Below are positions 35,173 to 45,137 of a DNA stretch of 64,000 nt, piece after piece; position 1 is the stretch's first letter; every line of letters starts with the position of its first letter. The stretch is from Meandrina meandrites (lineage: Eukaryota > Cnidaria > Anthozoa > Scleractinia > Meandrinidae). The stretch is from positions 16,926,899 through 16,990,898 of the forward strand of contig OY855914.1 in NCBI GenBank assembly GCA_963693305.1. The letters run 5' to 3'. Made by a program: the position numbers and the translations under genes. Under the pieces are notes generated by a model, which made no database searches, was not told where the DNA came from, and saw only the letters and a list, made by a program, of their open reading frames with translations.

Positions 35173-38100
35173 ATGAAAATACAGTTTATAGCAATTTTCT
35201 TAACGCTCTTAACATTCGCTTTGTTGTTTTGCTATGGTACTTGGAAGATCACATCTAGTGGAGTTAGACAGGATTTAGGTAAGGATTTTAATCTCTAAAA
35301 TATTTAAGAAAATTCAATCACAGTTTTAAGTTAACTTCGTAGGAAACGTTTTTCCGATTTCTTTTTTTTTTTTTTGTCCCTTTTTGATACTAACAAAATA
35401 ATGCGCATTTTAAACAATGGAATCAAGATTTCTCGAAACCTCGATTTTTCGAACCACAAAAGCAGTTTCCTTTCGCTCAGCCGAGCACTGTACTTAATTT
35501 GACTCACGAATTCTCAATTTACCCGAATTTTCCAATCTTATTTTAGTTTGTTGGACGTTAAAATTTGGGCTTTTACTAAAACAAGTTTTGGTGTAAGCAT
35601 TTATAACTGGTAACGTTGCTACAGTATATCAAGGCTTAACTGAAATAAGACATATTGCTAGCTCTCCGACATATAGCTTTAATTTTATTAATATTCTTCA
35701 TCGCGAGGAAAGAGCATTGTTACCTTGTAGAACTAAAGGAAGTTTCTAAATAAATTTCGGCACGTTTCTGGCTAGTGAAACACGAAAAATATAGGGTCCC
35801 TAGCAATCAACAGTACTCGTATGTTAATCAACATATAAAACATACAGCAATCACTCTTTTCATGCGTTTGATTAGCTAACTAAACATTACTTTTTTTATA
35901 ATTCACAGTCGATCTGCCCGTTCTTAAAAACATTGAAGGTGTACGCAGTATATGTGCTTTTTTTCTCAGGAACTGGATGCTTTTGTACACGTATAAACTT
36001 GAATTTTTCATCGAAATGAAGGCGAACAGCAACAGTTAATTACCTCGCAGCTTTATGCGGCTCAGTTTATATTTACAAACACAACTTCGTTGAATAAACT
36101 GTTTCAATTTTTAAGGAAGCGAAGGTTTTGCGTTATTAGTACATAAGCGCACACACCTTTATACAAAACAAACGACGGAGAATAGTGTAAGAAAATAAAC
36201 GAAAACGATTTAATTCTTTTGGATTATTTTTTTTTCCACTTTAGTGTGCGCGATATGCCCATCGTACAACGTTCACGTTGCTTAGCATTCAACAAATACT
36301 TCAAGCCTTAAAGCCATTACCTTCCAAGTAAACAACATAAAAATTAGCTAATCAATCGATCGATCGAGAAATCAATTAAATTGACAGTTCTTGCTCTTTT
36401 GCAATTTTGTATTTTGAACAATAAGTTTATAAATTGGCTTTGAAAAATAGTTCAAAACGTCATTTATTAAATATTGAAGTCAGGATTGAAATGGACATTG
36501 TTAATAATCTTTCCAGTAGAACGCGACAAGCAACATTTCTTTCACAATTTTCGCGGTGATTGAACACAATTTACGTTCTTTTGTATGACGCAAGCAGTTT
36601 CACGAGGTGAAACTCATTTAGCACATGTACTTCATCGCAAAGGTAAATGAAAAACTTTCTGATTATTCCGTCTCTGATTCCATGCAGCTAATAAGTCCGC
36701 TTATGACTGCAATTTACCGATTTTCACTAAAAGCGCTCTCACGACTCCGATTACGACTCCGACTCCGTCGTCAGTGAAAACACCCTTAAATAAGATAAAA
36801 CCAGGCAAGAGTTCATAATACGACAACAACGAAACAAGGATGGTAAAGATTGAGTAGCATTACATTGAGACGAATTTATTCTTCACGATGCACCATCTTT
36901 AAAGAATGTTTTTAATTTATTTTCAGTGACTTTACCGATGATAAACTCAGTACCAGGCGAATTTAAGGTAAAACAGAGAACAACTTTTACTGCTTTTCTT
37001 TTTTTAAGAAATAGACACTGAAATGTTCAACTGATCAATTGGTCATTTCTCAGTACGCATGCTAGACCCCTTCAAATTCCGGGTGTTCAATTCCAGCGCT
37101 CGAGACGTCAGCTAAGGCAGTTTATTGACCTTCTGTTAAAGCATAACATGAGATTATTTTTGGGATATTTATCTACGACGACGACGGGAGAATCGAATCC
37201 CTGATGACTAAGTACTGTGGAAATAAAGGTAGCCAACAATTCCACATTATAACAAGCCACTGAAGAACACGTTTCATTCTCATGCAGGTAAAACGCAAAG
37301 CCCCGCGAATAAGTCCCGAAGAAAGACAAAACACCAGGATACAACATCTTAGAGAATATTGCCGACAGTACTTTTACAATAAGAGCCCAGGAATGGAAGA
37401 TATACAAAAAATTGCTGTCGACGATGAACTAAAGCTCATTTACGGCGTGATTCCAAAGGTAGGAACTACAACATGGAAGGGAGTGATGGCCACTGCTCGA
37501 GGACTTAGCAAAGGAAAACCACGTTGGATTATGTGGAAACACTTAAGTGATTATCCGAAGGAAGAACGATCGAAACGACTTAACGCTTATTTTAAGTTTG
37601 TTTTTGTTCGCGAGCCGTTACAGCGCTTACTTTCGGCCTACAAAGACAGGTTTATACGACTTCCCGGCTACACCGAGGACATCTGGAAAGATATAGTTCA
37701 TGCTCTTCGACCTCAAGATTTCGAGCCAGAGGGAGAAAATGTTGTTAGTATCTCAGAATTCATTCAATATTATTCCAATAATATATCACGTAATCATCAC
37801 TGGAGGCAATATGAAAAGCTTTCTCATCCGTGCGTTATCAACTACGATTTCATTGGCCACTTTGAGACTTTAGAAGAAGACGGCCCTCTGCTACTTAAAA
37901 TGGCAGGAATTGAGGACCGCACAACTTTCCCGCCAATCCACAAATCAACCGGCTCAGATGAAGTGTTGAAATACTATTCCCAGGTCCCTCCTAAGTATAT
38001 CATTCAGTTAGGAGAACTTTATCGCAATGACTTTGAAATGTTCGGTTACGAGTATCTCGGTCCCGTGAAAAAACTTTTAAATCAATCTACAGAAGGGTAG
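35173..38100 (+). CDS. carbohydrate sulfotransferase (Sulfotransfer_2), copy 2
   Basis: Three exons: 35173-35278, 36927-36967 and 37288-38100, giving 319 residues; phases agree (Val split after exon 1, clean join before exon 3). Exon 1 encodes a signal anchor (FIAIFLTLLTFALLFCYGTW), so this is a type II Golgi protein. Exon 3 holds the catalytic domain: IPKVGTTTWK is the 5'-phosphosulfate loop and FVFVREPLQRLLSAYKDRF the 3'-phosphate site of PAPS binding, as in HNK-1/CHST8-15 family enzymes. The C-terminus has HKSTGSDEVLKYYSQVP and FEMFGYEYLG, conserved in the family. It would transfer sulfate from PAPS to a glycan; the acceptor sugar cannot be told. It lies on the opposite strand within the largest RNF123 gap. 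Confidence 0.92.
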
Positions 38101-39005
38101 CCTTTCTGCTATTCAAGCGCTAGAAGTTTTCCCCCATAAAAGTGAAATTATCAACAGGAAAACAATTATTTTGAGGTAATTATATGTTCCTAGAGAATAG
38201 CCTTGTCATAATGTGTTATTAAACAGAAATAAAATTCAACGCTTATGTGCGCTAGCTGATTGGCTATTTTTTTAACAAGCTCCCTCTTTATTTAATAACC
38301 AACAGAAAAACAATTATTTTTAAGTAATTACATGATTTTAGATAAAACCATTGTCACAATGTGTTTAACAAACATGAATAAAATCCACTGACACTCTGTT
38401 TCCTTCAAAGTAAAATCTATTTGATGTGCGCTAGCTAATTGATGATTTTTTTCACAAGCTTCCTTCACTATTTTATAATCCCATCCTTCCGCCAAGAACA
38501 AAAGGGAATAGAAAACTTTATTTGAGAGTGCGTGAGGAGCGAAGGTGAGTTGTCATTGAAGAACTTGTGTTTTTATATTAAGAGCGAAGAGCTTATTTTG
38601 CAATCCTTTCTGGAACGTCCTTACTAACTTTAAACGTGTCTGTATGCTTCGACTGTTCCGGGTACTAAAGATCACAACGACGCAATAAATTTAACATCCT
38701 GCTTGAAACTCTTTTATTCCGCATCGTTAATTTTCAAGATAACTTTTACCTGTTTACTAATGCGTCGGATCAGCATTTGTAAACCTTTCATGAAATTAAG
38801 TTCCTTTCAACACTATTTTTTTTTTTTTTTTTGCCAAATCGCGAAATTTTCCGCTTCCATTTTCGCGAAATTAAGAATAGGAATAAGTAACAATAAGCAA
38901 AAATAATGTACCTCTTCGTTTACGAATTCATCCAAAATAAAGAGCAGTTACGAAAATATATGTTGACACAAGCGTTAATGTCGTTTATATAGAATATACA
39001 TACAC

Positions 39006-39150
39006 AGTTGAATCCCGCTATTTCGAACCGTTAAGGCGAACGAAAATATAGTTCGAGATAGACGATATTAAAGGGCTGAAGATAAATAGGTTGAAGTTTG
39101 AAATAACGGGGAATTGGAAATAACAGGGTTCGAGTTAGCGGGATCTAACT
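39006..39150. mobile_element. 145-bp MITE-like element upstream of sulfotransferase copy 3
   Basis: Ends AGTTGAATCCCGCTATTTCG and (inverted) AGTTAGATCCCGCTAACTCG are imperfect terminal inverted repeats of about 22 nt. The interior is AT-rich with GAAATAACGGGGAATTGGAA. It ends about 140 bp before the ATG at 39292, inside the likely promoter. Confidence 0.75.
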
Positions 39151-39291
39151 CTATTAACACGAACATGGACGTGTAAGCGAGATCTAATAAATTCGAACTC
39201 ATTGTAATGCAAATAAGAAACATCCCGTGAAAAAGGCAATATTGAGCGCTCAATCGTCCTACAACACTTACAACACTGCAGGCTTCGAATC

Positions 39292-42200
39292 ATGAAATCC
39301 AAGATAATTGTTTTTGTGGCAGCTTTTCTTTCTGTTTTTATTCTCGTCTCATACTGGAGCTCAAAATCAACACTACAAACACAGAGTAGCATGCCAGGTT
39401 TGTAAAGTTTATATATTTACCAGTGCTCTTATGCTGAAAGAAAGACTTTTTTAACTTTCCTTTTAAAAATGTGAACGGAAATGAGTAGCAAAGCAGTTGC
39501 CAAACTTCACATAGAGTGATTATAAATTAAGAAGTTATATTTCTTTCAACATTTCATAAATGTAAAACAGTTTTCTGGAAAACGTCGAAAGTGTGAGACA
39601 TAAATAGTGTGCTAAGCAAAAGTCACAAAATATCTGCAAAAAATCAACAAGAACATTTAACTACCTGCATTTGCTGTTTCTGTCGCTTAGCGAATGTCCT
39701 CTTCCGGATAAGACAAAGCTAAAATCAATTGCTTTTTATTCCAACCAGAAAACTCACTTTCCAAACTTTCTTCAGCCGATTAATCACCAATACAAGAACT
39801 TCCCAAATAACACGGATCGACAAAAAACTGCTTCGACAATTTCATATTACGCAGCTGTTTCATTAGTTGAAAAAAAAAAACTGTTCCTTGGTTTGAACAA
39901 ATTTATATATGTTATTTGCCGGCTGGGAGGTCCGTATCGTGAAAAACTGTGACCGAGGTCTTGAAAATGCTGCCCTCGGCCTGCGGCCTCGGGCAGCATT
40001 TTCAAGACCGAGGTCACAGTTTTTCACGATACGGACCGACCCAAAGCCGGTAAATAACTTATTTTTCTTTTTTCTTACTTGGTTAAAAGAAATCTAAAAA
40101 GATTGTCTTGCAAAATATAATTGTATTATACGCGCGCATCCAATGTACATGTTGAATCGATCGCTAAAAGCTGCGGCTAAAGTGAAGAATGATTTGTTTT
40201 CCGCCAAACAAAATAAATTCGCTTAACTGAACAGTACTCACGGAAAAGGTCATCAGAAAAAAAGAGAAAAGTAACTTAAATAATAAAAAAGAAGCTCGAT
40301 GTAGCAGCAAAAGAGAGCAAAAAAAAAATCTCGAGTCACGAAAGTGAAATTGAATGAAGTTTGTTTGTGTAGTTTGGTCGTCTGCACACGGCACAATTTC
40401 GCGAGAATTAATTTAACTGTTTTTAATCAAAACATCTCATTTTCTTGAATGGTGATAAGAAGTATTCGGTTTTGGGGAAAAGTAGCAGAAAGGCAAAGCG
40501 TTTAAAAGGATAAATCGAGTATGTAAACCAGCGACTTGCAGTAAATCGCATTACGGCGTGAAAATCAGTGCGAATGCATAAACAACGATCGACAAACTAT
40601 AACTTGATTTTGTCAATAAATACAAAAAATACCCGCCTATTGGAGAATTTCAAAGCCTTTAATTCCGTTACTAAGTTAGCTTTTGAAAGAATCAATCGGG
40701 TATGTAAGTAATAAGCCGGCGACTTGCAGGTAAGTGCAATGGCGTGAAAATCAGTGTAAATAATGCACAAACAACGATCGACAAACTACGGCCATAAAAC
40801 TTGTGTACAACTTGATTTTGTCAATAAAGAGAATCAATACTCGCCTTTTGGAGAACTTCAAGGCCTTTAATTCCACTGCTTACTTTTCCTTTCACATTTA
40901 CAACGGTTGGTGAGCAATTACATTAACTTTGGAGAGCAAAACTTTCGAGGGCTCGTTCGCCTCGCCGCCAGATCAAACTGACGAAAGCGTTACCGTTGCC
41001 CGTGGGCAGATATAGGAAAATCTTGCCCGCGCTAAGAACCAATCAGATTGCAGGATTCGTTACTGTGCCCTCTGAAAAAAAGATAAAAAAGTTTATTTTT
41101 TTTTCTTGTCGTTTCAAAATAGCATGAATTTTAAGTACGAGTACTCATTCGTAGATTTAACGCGCCTTAATTTTTCTAGTAGCAAAAATGAGTTTAACTT
41201 TGGTGCACACTTCGATTTGAATATGGAGACCATTAAAGATGCAGGTTTCGCCAGGAACATTATTTGACCTCGCTAACATCTGTTTTATTGACTGCACTTG
41301 ATCTGAAATACTATGAAATTATCATACTCCATCGCGATAAGTACGTTTGTTAGTGCATTTGGTGTTCTATGTGAGGCCTACAGATCAACCTTCTATTTTT
41401 TTTTTTATTTTCATTGGTTATTTATTTTCAGTGTTTCTACCACGAAAAAAATCAGAGTTTGAAGGATTACAGGTAAAATAAATCACATTATCTTTCAACT
41501 GCTTCTTATTTTAAGCCACAAATTTTAAAATGATCAAAACTTCACATCCTCACGGCATCAACACATTGACAAACATCCAGGTGATGGGAATAACGTAAAT
41601 TCAGACCGGCCTTTTTTTATCTTCTCAGACGGCGGCGGGGGGATTCCGCCCCTCCCCCCACTCCCCTCCCCTCGTAACTTGTATAAAATTTAAGCAATCA
41701 CAATGAAACTTAGAGGATATATAGTATGTGCAAAAACTGGACACTTGGAATGATGACGTCACATCACGTGAAAATTAGATAGTGATGTCAAAACAGCCGC
41801 TATCTTGGGTCCGCCATCTTGGATTTGACAGTTTTTCCAAAACGCCAGCAAACCGCCAAAATTTCTGAAAAGCACTCAAAATCTATAAAACGGTGCACGC
41901 CTCATTTATTGTAATTTAGTTTCACACTTTCTTTTCTATAAATATCGTTCTCTATCTTGTAAAATTTGCATTTGATAATGGTGACATGTTGTCGCCGAAA
42001 CGTCATGTTTTTATAGCGTTAATATTTATTCTGAAAATAATAAACCACGCCAAATTCCTACTTTCTTTTTGAAGGAAAAACCTATCGCCACACAGCAAAC
42101 TCCCGTTGAAATACAAACAGCAAGAAAGCAACATCTTAGGGAATACTGTCGTAGCCACACCTACAACAAGAGCCCAGGAAGGGAAGAGGTAAATATGCTT

Positions 42201-42887
42201 GCTGTCGACGATGAACTTAAAATGATTTACTGTGTAATTCCAAAGGTGGGAACTACAACATGGAAAAAAGTGTTGGCGCACCCCCGAGCAATTCGGCCTG
42301 GAACCAACCGATGGATTATGTGGAAACGCTTTAGTAATTATACCGAAGAAGAAAGGTCGAAACGACTTAAAACTTATTTTAAGTTTGTCTTCGTTCGCGA
42401 GCCACTACAGCGATTGCTTTCGGCCTACAAAAACAAGTTTATTCAAATTCCCAAGTACACCAAGGACATTCGGAAAGTTATAGTACAAGCTATTCGACCT
42501 CAAGATTTCGATCAAAAAGGAAGAAATTTCATTAGTTTCTCAGAATTTATTCAATATTTTTCAAACAATATATCACGTAATCAACATTGGCGACAATATG
42601 AAAAGCTTTGTCATCCGTGCGTTATCAACTACGATTTCATTGGTCACTTTGAGACTTTGGAAGAAGATGCCCCTCTGTTACTAAAAATGGCGGGAATTGA
42701 CGACCGCGCCAGTTTCCCGGCAATTCACAAATCAACCGGCTCAGATGAAGTGTTGAAGTGCTATTCCCAGGTCCCTCCTGAGTATATCACTCGGTTGGGA
42801 GAGTTGTATCGCAATGACTTTGAAATGTTCGGTTACGAGTATCTTGGTCCTGTGAAAAAGCTTTTGAATCGTTCTACGAAAGCTTAG
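39292..42887 (+). CDS. carbohydrate sulfotransferase (Sulfotransfer_2), copy 3
   Basis: Exons 39292-39397, 41432-41472 and 42075-42887. These have exactly the lengths of the previous gene (106, 41 and 813 nt), giving 319 residues. Exon 1 has a signal anchor (IIVFVAAFLSVFILVSYW). The 5'-PSB loop IPKVGTTTWKKVL and the 3'-PB site FVFVREPLQRLLSAYKNKF are intact. The acceptor of exon 3 is a pyrimidine-rich TTTCTTTTTGAAG. Differences from copy 2 cluster in the N-terminal stem and in the basic region after the 5'-PSB (AHPRAIRPGTNRWIMWKRF), so acceptor preference may differ (inference). The first intron contains the palindrome at 39.9-40.1 kb. Confidence 0.92.
39911..40060. repeat. 150-bp near-perfect palindrome
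   Basis: GGTCCGTATCGTGAAAAACT and the following sequence through CTGCCCTCGGCC are repeated as an exact reverse complement after a centre of only a few bases (TGCGGCCTCGGGCAGC onward). The stem exceeds 50 nt with essentially no mismatch and extends with imperfections to GTTATTTGCCGG / CCGGTAAATAAC. It lies in intron 1 of sulfotransferase copy 3. It would form a very stable cruciform or RNA hairpin. Confidence 0.92.
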
Positions 42888-44436
42888 CCTTTGCTCCATT
42901 TAACAACAACAGCAAGCTTTATTTAAATGACCATAAATGCATATAGTATTGTAAAAGCATAGAACTTACTGACTAAATCAAGACTGATAATAATCGTAAT
43001 CATGTTACAATGAAGAAAACGATTATGTTACATCATGATGATTTGATAGAAGATTATTACGTAAATCTAAGCATGTCATAATGAGCTTCGTCAGTTTAAT
43101 ATTAACATAATTTATAGAATTCATTAAATTTTGGTGGCTTTTAGTACAACCCATAAATAAAGCCACCCGCGATATTCCATTAAAAAAATCTCGAAACAGA
43201 GCAGAAAGCAGAACACACCTGGGTAGTAAGAAAAGACAAATACAAAGCATAACTGAAAATGAGGAGTTATAAGTAATGTAAGTAAAAAGATTCAAGAAAC
43301 AGAAATTGTTCATTATCCTTTTTTCTTTCTTTTTTTTACAACATCTTAGCCACTTACCCCAAGGCAGGAGTATCATTTGTCATGTTGTTGTGTCATGCTA
43401 CAATATAACACACCTTTTATTTAGCAACAAAAGTACCAAAAGCAGCTGTTGACTTGATAAAAAAATCTAGTTCATCAAAGACTTAGTCCGAAGGGCTTTG
43501 ATTTCCTAAAGAATGGCGAGAAATCAAAGGCAAAATTTTCGAAAAATTCCCTCTTGGCTCACAGAGCTCTTTGATTTTCTTTGCGATACGTTTCCGGTAC
43601 GATTGCATGTTCTCACGTAAGATCATCTGGTACATAAGATTTCTCCTACGATTAAAGAAGAGCATTGTTTGATTTTAGAAAGATATGCATTTATATGGAA
43701 ACTATAACTGGCAAATTGTATGGCTAAACCTCTCAAAGAGATGAACGTTGAACGTGCTAGTAAAAGCCGCTATATTACTGTACGCATTTTCAGTAAAAAT
43801 TTGTGAGCAGGCCGTAACATTACAGCATATGCATCATAAACAACATATGTTGTTCTAATAAACTTTATAATAATGTACTAGGGTCAATACGCATAATCAT
43901 TGTTACGCACATTTTGAAAGAGAAATTTACTGCCATATAATATTTAACTGTATTTAAACTGCGCTGAAAATATTTCAGGTGACCATTCTATCCTTATCAC
44001 AGCGCGAGACCTCCAATTTATAAGTTTTCTCAAGAGAGAATCGGTTATGATTACTTGAGGTCACATTTAAAATGAAAATAGAGGTTCCAGCGAAGTAGTG
44101 TCTTACTGACATTTATAGGTTCGTCATCGGTTGTGTTTACATTGTTCACTTGAAGTCAATAAGCGCGACACAATCAAACAAAAGCGCAAACACGAACTTT
44201 TTTTTTAATACCGATCATTCGAAAATCTCTGCCTAACTTTAAAACAATACTTTACATCGTCATTCTGCTTCCTTAACACTTAAAAAGCGGCCTAACTTTT
44301 ATATATGTCCGCGATTTGGCATTCAAAACACATTGCGTTTTCATCATTGGAATCTTCGCGGCCGCGGAATTGCGAAGGAAAGAGATTTCTTCACCAGCGA
44401 GGTTTACGCACTCTGTACTTCATGATACTCCATTTC
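42888..44436. other. intergenic stretch, no supported gene
   Basis: 3' flank of sulfotransferase copy 3 and the upstream region of copy 4. A minus-strand frame at 43665-43483 (NLMYQMILRENMQSYRKRIA, ending in TAA) looks somewhat protein-like but has no recognised homologue or clear splice partner. The remainder is AT-rich. Confidence 0.35.
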
Positions 44437-44729
44437 AGAACCACATTGAATTTGTCGGTGTTTCGCCTTTTCACTTAGAGACTCTGAAAGATGATGCACC
44501 GCTGTTGCTAAAAATGGCGGGAATTGACGACCGCGTCACTTTCCCGCGAATTCACAAATCAACCGGCTCAGACGAAGTGTTGGAGTTCTATTCCCAGGTT
44601 CCTCCTGAGTATATCACTCGGTTAAGAGAGCTGTATCGCAGTGATTTTGAAATGTTTGGCTATGACTATTTAGGACATGGACAACCCCCACTCAACAACA
44701 GTCAACAAACAATCAACTTCAAATCGTAA
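44437..44729 (+). pseudogene. carbohydrate sulfotransferase fragment, copy 4
   Basis: From about 44475 the frame matches the C-terminal 80 residues of copies 2 and 3 (LLLKMAGIDDRVTFP, IHKSTGSDEVLEFYSQVPPE, RSDFEMFGYDYLG), then ends in a divergent Gln/Asn tail. The PAPS-binding loops are absent, so it cannot be an active enzyme. The frame is open upstream to 44316 but that part does not resemble the family. A small insertion lies where the others read NYDFIGHFETL. It is a truncated duplicate, possibly a chimera if transcribed. Confidence 0.8.
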
Positions 44730-45137
44730 AGAAACATTGTTTCACTCTAATTCCGAATTTGAACTAGAACCGAGAGAGTACTTGTCAAAACTATAAAACG
44801 TGTACCCTATTCGTAGTAATTTCGCGGGAACGTAATTCTGTCGCGAAAATGGTCGATTTCCCAAGACTTGAAAGAAACTAAATTTCGCGAAATTATAAAG
44901 GGAAAGATGGCTCAATTAATGACTGCAACAACCTTATTTTCTACCGTTCATTCGCAAACTAAAATCCTCTTTCACTGCATTCAATAAAACAAGTTTATAT
45001 AAAGAAATTTTGCACAATACGCAAAATCACTTAAAATATCGTTTGAAAGAAATGGCGTCTAAGAGCCGGAAAACAAACACGAAGGTTTAACAGGATCGGA
45101 GAGAAAACAATGAAACAAAAAACTAAATCTTTCTTAC

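Noticed and set aside
43483..43665. RNF123 coiled segment (YRKRIAKKIKEL)
   Set aside because: A slight resemblance only; it would be out of order relative to exons 45613 and 45138.
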